The notes: a model not told the origin generated them from the sequence alone. A stretch of 64,000 bases of DNA from Pseudomonas sp. GM18 (GCF_000282195.1 NZ_AKJT01000080.1:1-64000); one strand, 5' to 3'; shown: positions 43,432-52,312, counted from the first letter of the stretch. Program-made: numbers and translations.

Positions 43432-44661
43432 CTAAGGGGGGCCAGGGCAAAGCTTTCTCCATGCTATATGCGCAGCGGCGAATGTAATATGCCCAATCTC
43501 ACAGCTAAGCGTGCTGGGGTCCATTCGTATAGGCTGGTTCGGGAAATCACCTGCGATCCAGCCCATTGCTAAACGCTGGATTAGGTTCACTTCTGATTCT
43601 TCTACTGCATCCAATTCTAGATCTGCGAGAGCCTTGAAGTCGTCAGCGGTAAATAATTTCGGTGGCGCCCAAGTATTAGGATGTGCTCCAGGCGCAGGTC
43701 TGATTAGAGGATTCATTCGAATCAAGTTACCAGTGACTGGTGGACTATCTCTATTTTTCGGAATTGGTTGGCCTAAGGCGACGTGTGCGATAAATGTGGC
43801 CGCATCGGGTGGATCATCGACGACACTAGTGGCAAGTTTTCGAAGGTCATTTTTAACACTTGGTTTCGTGATCGGTTGGGTCAGTCTGGAGTCCTCTCCA
43901 GGACTAGCGAAAGGGAGAAAACCGGAGGTAGCTGTTCCGATACTCAGTGCACGTATATCTTCTCTCTTATTGTCATTCGCAAGCGCTTCTGTAACAGCAG
44001 CAAGAATTGGATTGTTAAGGCCGGCAACACCTCCATCCCAGTACTGTCTTCCATTAGCTATGGCCGGTGCATCGAAGAAATTTACAGGAGCATTGGTAGA
44101 CGCATGAATGGCTTCTGCAAGCGTGACACGAAGGGGGCGACTCCCGCTGGCAGCTTTGCTGTTTAGGTTGGATCGGAAATAGCGCGCTCGTTGTGCTTGG
44201 TAGTCGAATGTACAGATAACGATGTCCGGGCACTTGCTCGGGTTCTCAAACAGGTTCGGGAGATCTTCCAGCTTCTCTCCTCCAGTCCTCGGAAGGAGGT
44301 GTTGCAAGCCAGTTAGTTTTGCAGAGGCCCGATATCTTGCCCCGAAGCCGAAAAGCTTGTGGAGCGTAACGTTGAGCGGATCCTCAAAAAATGATGCTTT
44401 GACGAAAATCTGCTCCCGGCTATTTTTTGCGAGAAAATACTGATTCAGGATTTGGTCGAGACTCAGGTTTTCCAGCATCCCTCCGAGGGTGAGAGAGCCC
44501 CCAGAGTTTGCTGCTACCAAATGGAAGTGCGAAAGCACGTCGTGCCCTTTCGCGTCAGGGCCGTAGATACTCTGAAGAGCCATGACTTGGATAAGTGCCC
44601 AAGTCCCGCCTCCATCTAGGGATAAAATTCGATATTCGGACGGATCGGACGATTCGAGCAT
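43432..44661 (-). CDS. Patatin-like phospholipase
   Basis: A 409-residue patatin-family lipid acyl hydrolase. It has the oxyanion motif DGGGTWA near residue 16. The nucleophile Ser53 sits in AANSGGS, a variant of GxSxG with Ala first. The catalytic Asp209 is in YWDGGVAGLNNP. No signal peptide, so it acts in the cytoplasm or as an exported effector via another system. Coding GC is clearly lower than the flanking core genes and it sits just past tRNA-Pro, which suggests horizontal acquisition. Patatins of this sort occur as CBASS effectors or T6SS toxins, but no cyclase or secretion partner lies next to it. Confidence 0.85.
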   Translation of the reverse strand: MLESSDPSEYRILSLDGGGTWALIQVMALQSIYGPDAKGHDVLSHFHLVAANSGGSLTLGGMLENLSLDQILNQYFLAKNSREQIFVKASFFEDPLNVTLHKLFGFGARYRASAKLTGLQHLLPRTGGEKLEDLPNLFENPSKCPDIVICTFDYQAQRARYFRSNLNSKAASGSRPLRVTLAEAIHASTNAPVNFFDAPAIANGRQYWDGGVAGLNNPILAAVTEALANDNKREDIRALSIGTATSGFLPFASPGEDSRLTQPITKPSVKNDLRKLATSVVDDPPDAATFIAHVALGQPIPKNRDSPPVTGNLIRMNPLIRPAPGAHPNTWAPPKLFTADDFKALADLELDAVEESEVNLIQRLAMGWIAGDFPNQPIRMDPSTLSCEIGHITFAAAHIAWRKLCPGPP

Positions 44662-44815
44662 CGCACCACCTCCTGTAGCTGACGCATCCCATGAATCTCA
44701 AGGTTAGCTTAGGCAAAAATGATGAGGATATGGAGTTATTGACGAAGAGTTGAAAACTCACTCAACCCTGAAAGATAAGTCTTAAAGTCATCAGCTACAT
44801 AATCACAGAGACTCA

Positions 44816-44839
44816 GCGGGGCTGGAATTTCAGCCCCGC
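44816..44839 (-). other. Hairpin downstream of the LysE gene
   Basis: GCGGGGCTG / CAGCCCCGC, nine-bp stem with loop GAATTT, 19 bases after the LysE stop. Without a T-run it is a weak terminator candidate. Confidence 0.45.
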
Positions 44840-44857
44840 AACGCCAATACATTGATC

Positions 44858-45484
44858 CTATTTTTGGCTGAGCGCCGCTATCGATACTCCCGAAGCGACG
44901 AAGGTGAGTCCTGCCCCTACGTTCAGGCCATTTACCAGCCGTGGTCTCTGACGCAAAAATCGGGACAGTACAGTGGCAAATACGCCCATAAGTGCGAATC
45001 CCACTGCCGTAAGTGCGGCGAACCATATGCCGTACACCAGCATCTGCACGCTCACTGAGCCGCGTTGTGGGTCGACGAACTGCGGGATGAACGCAAGGAC
45101 GAAAAACCCAGGCTTCGGATTGAGTGCCGCCGAGAGTAATCCAGTGAGGAAAATACTCGGCAGTGATTGCCGAGTCGCTGGCTGGAAGCTGATCAGGCTA
45201 CGAGAGCGCAGGACTTTTATGCCAAGCCAAAGCAAATAGCCGGCGCCGATAAGCTTGATGACCCAGAAGGCAACGGCGGACGTCTGCATCAGCAAAGTCA
45301 GTCCTAGCGAAGCGGTTGCCACATGAAAGAGAATTCCCGCCCCAGATGCCATCCCCGACACGATAGCGGCTATCTTGCCCTGGCTGAGTCCTCGGCCTAC
45401 GGCCAGCAGATTATCCGGGCCTGGTGCGAGCACCAATAGAAAGCACGCGGCAGTATAGGCAAGCCAGATATTGATCGGAAACAC
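44858..45484 (-). CDS. LysE-family amino-acid exporter
   Basis: A 208-residue inner-membrane exporter of the LysE/RhtB type with about six helices and the family signature (MFPINIWLAYTAACFLLVLAPGPDNLLAVGRGLSQG). It exports amino acids such as lysine, threonine, homoserine or analogs. I use GTG 45484, six bases after AAGGAG, in preference to upstream start candidates that add 35 polar residues. The conserved LNPKPGFFVLAFIPQFVDP loop is present. Monocistronic; the substrate is not predictable from sequence. Confidence 0.88.
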   Translation of the reverse strand: MFPINIWLAYTAACFLLVLAPGPDNLLAVGRGLSQGKIAAIVSGMASGAGILFHVATASLGLTLLMQTSAVAFWVIKLIGAGYLLWLGIKVLRSRSLISFQPATRQSLPSIFLTGLLSAALNPKPGFFVLAFIPQFVDPQRGSVSVQMLVYGIWFAALTAVGFALMGVFATVLSRFLRQRPRLVNGLNVGAGLTFVASGVSIAALSQK

Positions 45485-45610
45485 GGCATTCTCCTTAAGC
45501 CTCACCGAGGCATCCATCCTCACGTAGCACCAGAATGTGCTCGTACCAGGCTGCAAAGTCAAAGCCACTGCATTTGAGAATAACTTCAACCGCCGATTGA
45601 CCCGTGCGTC

Positions 45611-45817
45611 TTAATGCAGAGTCGAAATCCTTCGACTCTCTCCAATCCGGATCCGATCAAGTGCCCGGTTTAGTGCGTCCAAGGCATCAAGGAGGGCCTT
45701 CGCCTCAGCTTCCCGGCCATCACCCCAAAGGCGTTCTGCCATTTTGTTCAGGGCCTGGATGGAGCGCTCAATATCAGCAGCAGTCGCTACTTTGCTTTCT
45801 GGTTGTTTCTTCAGCAT
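45611..45817 (-). CDS. Small helical hypothetical protein (68 aa)
   Basis: A 68-residue, Ala/Leu/Glu-rich, fully helical protein (IERSIQALNKMAERLWGDGREAEAKALLDALDALNRALDRIR) of unknown function. AGAAAGG lies seven bases upstream of the ATG, which supports expression. No membrane segment. It may be a small regulator or coiled coil; I cannot assign a family. Confidence 0.6.
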   Translation of the reverse strand: MLKKQPESKVATAADIERSIQALNKMAERLWGDGREAEAKALLDALDALNRALDRIRIGESRRISTLH

Positions 45818-46161
45818 CGAGTAACCTTTCTGCAGGGCAGTACTTGCCTTCAGTTGCTAGCTCAAGAGTATCGGCCACCAGAATACATATTTGATCTTGT
45901 CCGTTGAGCCTATAACGCCAACAAGGCTGTTTTTCCGCTCTTGAGCAGCTTCCGCAATCATACGCTGGTTGATTGCCATAGCCCTCGAAGGATTCCGCGA
46001 CTGGAGCAGTGACGAAACACTTCTCGTACCGCCAGCGTTCCGGTTTTACCTGGGATGTTCCGTTTAGACCGACTAGGCTTACGTTTCGTCTGCAGGGAGC
46101 ACACCCAAGATATAGGCACGCTCTCCGGCGTCAGCCCAATTGCCTCCCAGGGGGCCGCTTG
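45818..46161. other. Intergenic region before the outer-membrane barrel gene
   Basis: About 340 bases holding the minus-strand promoter of the 68-aa gene and the plus-strand promoter of the next gene. A longer in-frame reading of the next gene starts at 46009 but has Arg-rich, non-signal sequence. No other structure was recognised. Confidence 0.4.
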
Positions 46162-46641
46162 ATGAAAGAATTATGGATCTGCGGGCTGCTGCTGATGGCC
46201 CAAACCGCCCATGCACTGGCTCAGGACGACGCGTCTCAAAAGAACCAGGGTTCCTGGTACCTGCAAGCCAGCGTCTACACCCGGCACTACTCACCGGACC
46301 CCGAGCACAATAACAATCAGGATTTGATTGGACTGGAGAGGGAAGAAGCATCCGGCTGGTTGTTTGGCGGGGCGACTTTTCGCAACTCGTTCAGCCAGCG
46401 CTCCTATTACGCCTATGCCGGTCAGCGCTACGAAAGTGCGGACTACCCGGTGTATATAAAACTGACCGGCGGTGTAGTTGAGGGCTATCACGGTAAATAT
46501 CAGGACAAAATCCCGCTCAATCGCTTCGGAGTCGCACCGGCGATCATTCCGTCACTGGGAGTTCATTACGGGCCGGTAGCAGCGGAGCTGGTATTGCTCG
46601 GCTTCAACGCGGTCATGGTCACCACGGGCGTGCGATTCTAG
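46162..46641 (+). CDS. Outer-membrane beta-barrel protein, possibly PagP-like (lipid A palmitoyltransferase)
   Basis: A 159-residue exported protein beginning at ATG 46162 behind a G-rich ribosome site. Signal peptide of about 20 residues (MKELWICGLLLMAQTAHALA). The mature part alternates aromatic and polar residues (SWYLQASVYTRHY, YYAYAGQRYESADYPVYIKL) and ends in VTTGVRF, with C-terminal Phe like an outer-membrane barrel. The segment IPSLGVHYGPVAAELVLLG resembles the YGPV region near the PagP C-terminus. The divergent Pseudomonas palmitoyltransferases have this size. The assignment is tentative; other 8-strand barrels are possible. Confidence 0.65.
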   Translation: MKELWICGLLLMAQTAHALAQDDASQKNQGSWYLQASVYTRHYSPDPEHNNNQDLIGLEREEASGWLFGGATFRNSFSQRSYYAYAGQRYESADYPVYIKLTGGVVEGYHGKYQDKIPLNRFGVAPAIIPSLGVHYGPVAAELVLLGFNAVMVTTGVRF

Positions 46642-46667
46642 GGAAACTCCAATCTTGCCAACAGCCA

Positions 46668-47576
46668 TCACTTCTTCGACGATTTACTACTGGCAGGAAT
46701 ATGCAAATAAGACATCACGCTCTCGGTCAGCTCGGTCGCCAGCTTGACGGCTTCTTTATTGCGCGCCATCACGCCCGCCACCAATCCTTCGATCAAGGCG
46801 AGCACGGCGATGTTGGAGCTGGTCATTACCGGATGGTCGGCGGGGGCAAACAGCACGTGTTCGGCAATGCTGGTGAGCGGCGATGCGGGTGAATCGGTGA
46901 TCGCCAGCACCGAGGCGCCGCGCTCATTGGCGAAGCGTGCGAGTTGCAGGGTGTCGAGGGAATAGCGTGGCAGGGAGATCGCCAGCAACACATCCTGATC
47001 GGTGATGGCGGCCAGGCGGTACGCGGCGTTTTCGTTGCCGCCCTCCATGCTGATGGCGGTGGCGTCCGCACAGAAGGGCATCAGGGTCGAGGCGGCGAGG
47101 CCGGCGAAGTAGACGCTGTTGCCAAAGCCCAGGATGTAAATTTTGCGCGCTTCGATCAGGCGGGTGACAAACGCTTCAAAGGTGTCGGCGTGGTTGTTGG
47201 TGGCTGCCGTGGCGAGGTTGCTGGTGGCGCTCTGGATTTGCTCATGCAGGCCAAATGCACCGCCGGGACGATGCGCCAGTTCGTTGCGCAGTTTGTCGAC
47301 CGGCGACACCATCTGCTGCAACGTCGCGACCAGCTCGGCCTTCATGCCGGTGTAGCCACCCAGGTTCAGCGCCTTGGCCAGACGATTGACCGCGGCCGGC
47401 GAGGTGGATGTTTCATGCGCCATTTCTTCGATGGTCAGTGTCGCGGCCCTTAGCGGGTGACGCAGGATAAAATCCGCCACCTTGCGCAGTGAAGGCTGTA
47501 GATCGGAAACGATTTCCGCCAGTTTGCGCATCACCGGCGCGGCATAGACCGTGGTGTCTTTCGAAGGGGTTGGCAT
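46668..47576 (-). CDS. RpiR-family transcriptional regulator (HTH + SIS)
   Basis: A 302-residue RpiR/HexR-type regulator. The N-terminal RpiR helix-turn-helix domain (about residues 18-95: VADFILRHPLRAATLTIEEMAHETSTSPAAVNRLAKALNLGGYTG) is followed by a SIS sugar-isomerase fold (about 130-270, with KIYILGFGNSVYFAGLAA and ISLPRYSLDTLQLARFANERG) that binds phosphosugars or related ligands. It follows the ABC-transporter operon on the same strand, so it probably regulates that operon. In the classic aot operon the downstream regulator is AraC-type ArgR; the swap is notable. Confidence 0.9.
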   Translation of the reverse strand: MPTPSKDTTVYAAPVMRKLAEIVSDLQPSLRKVADFILRHPLRAATLTIEEMAHETSTSPAAVNRLAKALNLGGYTGMKAELVATLQQMVSPVDKLRNELAHRPGGAFGLHEQIQSATSNLATAATNNHADTFEAFVTRLIEARKIYILGFGNSVYFAGLAASTLMPFCADATAISMEGGNENAAYRLAAITDQDVLLAISLPRYSLDTLQLARFANERGASVLAITDSPASPLTSIAEHVLFAPADHPVMTSSNIAVLALIEGLVAGVMARNKEAVKLATELTESVMSYLHIPASSKSSKK

Positions 47577-47713
47577 ATCCGGCTCTACAGTTCCTGAGGG
47601 TTGGAGATGGGGCTGGGGCTGGGGCGGGCGCGGGCATAAGTTGGCTGGAGTGTATCCGAAGCCGCCCCTTGGTGTGCAGTGCTGAACCTGGGGGCGGTGA
47701 GCGGGCGGGTGGG

Positions 47714-48478
47714 CTATTTCAAGCTGCCGGCCAGAAACTGCCGAAGGCGCTCGGACTGTGGCTTGACCAGCACTTCACGCGGGTTGCCGCGCTCTTCGAC
47801 CAGGCCCTTGTGCAGGAATACCAGCTGGTTCGAGACCTCGCGGGCAAAGCCCATTTCGTGGGTCACGACCACCATGGTCCGGCCCTCCAGCGCAAGATCC
47901 TGCATGACTTTCAGCACTTCACCGACCAGCTCGGGGTCGAGCGCCGAAGTGGGCTCGTCGAACAGCATCACTTCCGGCTCCATGGCCAGCGCCCGGGCAA
48001 TCGCCACGCGTTGCTGCTCACCCCCCGACATATGCGCCGGCCAGGCATTCATGCGGTGCGCCACGCCGACTTTGTTCAGGTAATGCTCGGCCTTTTCCCG
48101 CGCTTCTTTCTTGTTCATGCCCAGCACATGCACCGGGGCCTCCATGACGTTTTCAAGGGCGCTCATGTGCGACCAGAGGTTGAAATGCTGAAACACCATC
48201 GACAGTCGCGAACGCATGCGTTGTAACTGTTTGGGCTCGGCAGCCTTGAGCCCGCCGAGTTTGTTGGTCACCAGCTTGAGCTGTTCGCCATTGAGCACGA
48301 TGTTGCCGGCGTTGGGCTGTTCCAGCAGGTTGATGCACCGCAGGAAGGTGCTTTTGCCGGAGCCGCTGGAGCCGATGATGCTGATCACGTCACCGGCCTT
48401 CGCCTCCAGGGATACGCCCTTGAGCACTTCGTGGGTGCCGTAGCTTTTGTGAAGATCCTGAATTTCAAGTTTGTACAT
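47714..48478 (-). CDS. Polar amino-acid ABC transporter, ATP-binding protein (HisP/AotP type)
   Basis: A 254-residue ATPase of a polar amino-acid importer. Walker A in IIGSSGSGKSTFLR, signature HMSGGEQQRVAIARALA, Walker B VMLFDEPTSALDPEL, and the H-loop in VVVTHEMGFARE are intact. Full-length. It is the last transporter gene of the minus-strand operon SBP-permease-permease-hydrolase-ATPase-regulator and resembles AotP for arginine and ornithine. Confidence 0.93.
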   Translation of the reverse strand: MYKLEIQDLHKSYGTHEVLKGVSLEAKAGDVISIIGSSGSGKSTFLRCINLLEQPNAGNIVLNGEQLKLVTNKLGGLKAAEPKQLQRMRSRLSMVFQHFNLWSHMSALENVMEAPVHVLGMNKKEAREKAEHYLNKVGVAHRMNAWPAHMSGGEQQRVAIARALAMEPEVMLFDEPTSALDPELVGEVLKVMQDLALEGRTMVVVTHEMGFAREVSNQLVFLHKGLVEERGNPREVLVKPQSERLRQFLAGSLK

Positions 48479-48496
48479 GGTTTCAACTCTCTGGAA

Positions 48497-49609
48497 TCAG
48501 TCGCTGAGCAAGCGGCCTTGGCGAATAGGGCGAGTACCGGCCACTTTGGCCAGCCACAAACCGGGCTGGGCAAAGCGCAGACGTTCACGGGCATAGAGGA
48601 TGCCGTCGGTGCTGGCGCGCACGATGCTGTGGCGATCGGTCAGCGGATCAATCACTTCGAACAGCGGGTCGCCGACCCTGACCCGGGCACCCAGCGGTTG
48701 CAGAAAACTCACCACGCCGGGGTGCGGCGCATAGGCGTACTGCGCGCCGGCGAATGGCGTCGCTTCACACTCGGTCGGTGGCGCGGCCGGCCAGTCACCG
48801 CTGATCAGGCCTTGCTCGGCGAGATAGCCGAGAATGGCCTGCGCGCTGTCGATGCAGGGCTCGCGTTCGGTGTCGGCCATACCGCGCAGTTCAATGGTGG
48901 TCGCCACACAGGCCAAAGAAATATCGGCTTCAGGAAAGAGTTCGGCCAGACGCAACCAGGGAATCGCGCAGGCTTCATCAAAGGCACTGCCACCCGCATC
49001 CTCGGCCAGCAATGCGGCGCCGGCACCCAGTCGAGCGGCCAATGAGCGCAGGCGCGGCCAGTGTTGCGGCATGGCGTAAAGCAGCATGATCGACTCGAAA
49101 TCGCAGTGCAGGTCCAGCACCACATCGGCGTCACAGGCATGTGAAAGCAACAGGCGGCGCAGGCCATCGAGTTCCGAGGTCGGCGGTGGCATGTCGGCGA
49201 GAACATCGGCCATGGCGCGGCGGATCAGCCCGGTGTTGACGTCGGCGTGGGCGCCCAGTTGACCTTTCACCAGCGCCGCCACAGCTTCGGCCAGCTCTGG
49301 AAAATCACGATTGAAGTTCTTCCCGCTGGAGAACTCAAAACGACCTTGATGGGTGGCCTGGAACATCTGGGCGATGCCAATCGGGTTGGCCATCGGCACC
49401 AACTCGACGACCCCATTCAGGCGACCTTGTTCTTCCAGCACGCTCAGACGCTGCTTAAGTTCAACCGCCACGCGCATCCCCGGCAGCTCGTCGGCATGCA
49501 GGGAGGCCTGGATATAGGCCTTGCGCGGCCCGCTGCCAAAACGAAACAGCGACAGCCGTCGTTCTGTGCCCGAGGCACCCCACGGCAACAGGTATTCAAT
49601 GTGCTCCAT
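48497..49609 (-). CDS. Succinylglutamate desuccinylase/aspartoacylase-family hydrolase (AotO-like)
   Basis: A 370-residue zinc-dependent acyl hydrolase of the M14/AstE-aspartoacylase superfamily. Zn ligands are visible in ASLHADELPGM (His-x-x-Glu type) and in VVLDLHCDF (His). The family removes N-acyl groups from acylated amino acids. In the aot operons of pseudomonads a gene of this kind (aotO) sits at the same place, between the permeases and the ATPase. A role in processing an acylated amino acid taken up by this transporter is an inference; AotO function itself is not clearly established. Confidence 0.85.
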   Translation of the reverse strand: MEHIEYLLPWGASGTERRLSLFRFGSGPRKAYIQASLHADELPGMRVAVELKQRLSVLEEQGRLNGVVELVPMANPIGIAQMFQATHQGRFEFSSGKNFNRDFPELAEAVAALVKGQLGAHADVNTGLIRRAMADVLADMPPPTSELDGLRRLLLSHACDADVVLDLHCDFESIMLLYAMPQHWPRLRSLAARLGAGAALLAEDAGGSAFDEACAIPWLRLAELFPEADISLACVATTIELRGMADTEREPCIDSAQAILGYLAEQGLISGDWPAAPPTECEATPFAGAQYAYAPHPGVVSFLQPLGARVRVGDPLFEVIDPLTDRHSIVRASTDGILYARERLRFAQPGLWLAKVAGTRPIRQGRLLSD

Positions 49610-49618
49610 AACAGCTCC

Positions 49619-50317
49619 TTAGTGCTTGCGCGGTGCCAGATAGGCCAGCCAGCGGCGCTCGGCCAGCTTGAACAGACGAACCAGGATGAAGGTCAGGGCC
49701 AGGTAGATAAGGCCGGCGGTAATGAACGCCTCGAATGGCAGATAGAACCGCGAACTGACCGTACGAGCGGCTCCGGTGATGTCGACCAGGGTGACGATCG
49801 ACGCCAGGCTGGTGGTCTGCAGCATCATCAACACTTCGTTGCTGTATTGCGGCAGTGCCCGGCGCAAGGCGGACGGCAGGAGCACGCGGCGGTACAAGGT
49901 AAAGCGCGACATGCCCATGGCCTTGGCGGCTTCGATCTCGCCGTGGGCCGTGGCTTTCAAACTGCCGGCCAGCAGTTCCGCGCTATAGGCGCTGGTATTG
50001 ATCGCGAAGGCCAGGCAGGCACAAAAGGTCGCGCTGGACAGGTAAGGCCAGAGCGCGCTTTGGCGTACCGCTTCGAACTGCGCCAACCCGTAATAGATCA
50101 GGAACAGTTGCACCAGCATCGGGGTGCCGCGAATCACATAGGTGTAGAGCCAGGCCGGGAAGCTGATTAGCGGCGATCGGGATACGCGCATCAGCGCTAA
50201 TGGAATCGCCAGCACCAGGCCAACGGCCAGGGAAATCAGCAGAACTTTCAGGGTCAACAAGGCGCCATTGAGATACAGCGGCAGGTTTTCCCAGATCAGG
50301 TTGTAGTCGAGAATCAT
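49619..50317 (-). CDS. Amino-acid ABC transporter permease (HisM/AotM type)
   Basis: A 232-residue inner-membrane permease with about five helices and the ABC-permease EAA loop (GEIEAAKAMGMSRFTLYRRVLLPSALRRALP). I place the start at ATG 50317, seven bases after GGGAG. It follows the HisQ-type permease by 14 bases, and together they form the transmembrane channel of the importer. Confidence 0.92.
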   Translation of the reverse strand: MILDYNLIWENLPLYLNGALLTLKVLLISLAVGLVLAIPLALMRVSRSPLISFPAWLYTYVIRGTPMLVQLFLIYYGLAQFEAVRQSALWPYLSSATFCACLAFAINTSAYSAELLAGSLKATAHGEIEAAKAMGMSRFTLYRRVLLPSALRRALPQYSNEVLMMLQTTSLASIVTLVDITGAARTVSSRFYLPFEAFITAGLIYLALTFILVRLFKLAERRWLAYLAPRKH

Positions 50318-50331
50318 GAATGTGCTCCCCG

Positions 50332-51021
50332 TCACAGTTCGGCGGCTTTGATGCCGACCGAGTAGTGTTTTTCCAGATAGCGCAGCACCAGCAATGACAC
50401 GCTGGTCAGCATCAGGTAGAGCGCGGCAACCGCGAGGAAAAACGTGAACGGCTCATGGGTGGCGTCCGCTGCGTTTTTGGCTTTGAACATCATGTCCTGC
50501 AACCCGATCACCGAGATCAGCGCAGTGGATTTGGTCAGCACCAACCAGTTGTTGGTGAACCCCGGAATGGCGAAACGAATCATCTGCGGCACCAGAATCC
50601 GCCAGAACACCTGAGCGCCCCTCATGCCATAAGCCACGCCGGCCTCGGCCTGACCTTTAGGGATCGCCATAAAGGCGCCGCGAAAGGTTTCCGAGAGGTA
50701 GGCACCAAAAATGAAGCCCATGGTGCAGACGCCGGCGATAAAGGGGTTGATGTCGATGTAGCGGGTGTAACCGAGTGCGAGGGCAATGCGGTTCACCAGA
50801 TCCTGGCCGCCGTAGAAAATCAGCAGGATCAACACCAGGTCAGGAATACCGCGAATCAGGGTTGTATAACCTTCGCCCAGCACCGCCAGCCATTTAAACG
50901 GTGACAAACGAAAGGCGGCGCCGATCAGACCCAGGGCAATCGCCATGGACATGGAAGTCAGGGCCAGATGAATGGTCAGCCAGGCGCCATCGAGAATGCT
51001 CGATCCGTAGCCGTGAAGCAT
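50332..51021 (-). CDS. Amino-acid ABC transporter permease (HisQ/AotQ type)
   Basis: A 229-residue partner permease with the EAA loop (GQAEAGVAYGMRGAQVFWRILVPQMIRFAIPGF). The start is ATG 51021 (MLHGYGSSIL), seven bases after GAGGAA; longer in-frame extensions lack a ribosome site. It follows the binding-protein gene on the same strand after about 90 bp. Confidence 0.92.
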   Translation of the reverse strand: MLHGYGSSILDGAWLTIHLALTSMSMAIALGLIGAAFRLSPFKWLAVLGEGYTTLIRGIPDLVLILLIFYGGQDLVNRIALALGYTRYIDINPFIAGVCTMGFIFGAYLSETFRGAFMAIPKGQAEAGVAYGMRGAQVFWRILVPQMIRFAIPGFTNNWLVLTKSTALISVIGLQDMMFKAKNAADATHEPFTFFLAVAALYLMLTSVSLLVLRYLEKHYSVGIKAAEL

Positions 51022-51112
51022 GATGAAGTTCCTCAAACGAGCGCCGGGAGGCGCGCGAGACAAGCCAAAAGTGGCACCTGCAAGCGCCGGCGCCAGGGTT
51101 TCGGGTAACGGC

Positions 51113-51889
51113 TTATTCGCCGTAGATATCGAAGGCGAAGTACTTGGCCATCACTTGCTGGTACTTGCCATTGGCGCGGATGGCATCAATCGCTGCGCTC
51201 AGGCGTGCAACGTTCGCGCTGTCGCCTTTACGCACCGCGATCCCGGCGCCTCTGCCGAAGTATTTCGGGTCGTTGATGTCCGGCCCAACCAGAGCGAAAC
51301 CTTTACCTATGGGAGTTTTGATAAAGCTCTCATCGGTATTGACGATGTCGGCGAGAGTGGCGTCCAGGCGACCTGATGCCAGATCGAGGAAGGCTTCATT
51401 TTGTGAGCCGTAGCGGACCACTTCGACGCCGGCTTGCGCAAGCTGTTCGGTGGCGAAACGGTCGTAGGTCGAGGCGCGTTGCACGCCGACTTTCTTGCCT
51501 TTGAGATCGACCAGCGGGTCGTTGATCACGCTGCCGGTCTTCATCGCGAACTTGCCCGGCGTGTGGTAGTACTTTTTGCTGAAGTCGACCGACTTCATAC
51601 GGTCTTCAGTGATCGACATCGACGACAGCACAGCGTCGATCTTGCGCACTTTGAGCGACGGGATCATGCCGTCGAATTCCTGGATGACCCACTCGCATTT
51701 GACCTTCATCTCTGCGCACAGCGCGTTGCCGATGTCGTAATCGAAACCACTGACATTGCCCTCCGGCGTCTTGAAGGAGAAGGGCGGGTAGGCGGCTTCG
51801 ATACCGATACGCAGGCTGTCTTCGTCGGCGTGTGCCAGCAAGCTTGCGGCGCACAGTGCCAGAGCACCTAGAAGTTCTGTCTTGTTCAT
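51113..51889 (-). CDS. Polar amino-acid-binding periplasmic protein (ArtJ/AotJ/HisJ type)
   Basis: A 258-residue periplasmic solute-binding protein (SBP family 3). Signal peptide of about 21 residues ending LAHA before DEDSLR. The binding-site motifs RIGIEAAYPPFSFKTPEGNVSGFDYDIGNALC and GVQRASTYDRF are typical of Arg/Lys/Orn/His-binding proteins. The start ATG 51889 follows AAGGAG by eight bases. First gene of the operon 51889-46668 on the minus strand, with its promoter in the region to 52240. Confidence 0.94.
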   Translation of the reverse strand: MNKTELLGALALCAASLLAHADEDSLRIGIEAAYPPFSFKTPEGNVSGFDYDIGNALCAEMKVKCEWVIQEFDGMIPSLKVRKIDAVLSSMSITEDRMKSVDFSKKYYHTPGKFAMKTGSVINDPLVDLKGKKVGVQRASTYDRFATEQLAQAGVEVVRYGSQNEAFLDLASGRLDATLADIVNTDESFIKTPIGKGFALVGPDINDPKYFGRGAGIAVRKGDSANVARLSAAIDAIRANGKYQQVMAKYFAFDIYGE

Positions 51890-52312
51890 ATTGTTGACTC
51901 CTTGGATGGGGCGTTGGGGTGATACGGGGCTGCCGTCCGGTCTGGCGAGGTGGACTGTCCTGATGATTTGCGAGGGTATAAATGACATAAAATATTTCAT
52001 AAATCAACTGTGTGAAAATAAACATATCAAAATGAGGCGCGGATTCATGAACGTACCTGGCCAAGGGCGGCAAGGTGTGGCGTCAGCTTTTGGCTCAGAG
52101 TGGCGGGGAGATGAGGCAGATCTTCAGCAAGATCGCGGGGAGGGGGGCAGGATAGTCAGTCTCGGCTGGTAACTGATGCGAAGCTTAAAAACTAGTGCCT
52201 GGCCTCGCTGCTGCACAATGGATTTGGCCTCGGCGTGTGAAAAAAGGCAGTCAGCCGATTAGGTTGACTGCCTTAGACCCGATCGGGGCAAGCCCCCCTA
52301 AGACTGCGGTGA
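51890..52312. other. Intergenic region upstream of the amino-acid ABC operon
   Basis: 423 bases with the minus-strand promoter of the ABC operon and the terminator of the DUF6124 gene (52240-52274). No convincing coding region or RNA gene. Confidence 0.4.
52240..52274 (-). terminator. Rho-independent terminator of the DUF6124 gene
   Basis: On the minus strand AAGGCAGTCAA pairs with TTGACTGCCTT-like arms (52244-52274, one mispairing position) and is followed by six T's. It lies about 40 bases downstream of the DUF6124 stop. Confidence 0.85.

Noticed and set aside
43235..43435. Short plus-strand frame (66 codons) between tRNA-Pro and the patatin gene
   Set aside because: No ribosome site and unstructured composition; overlaps an equally weak minus-strand frame.
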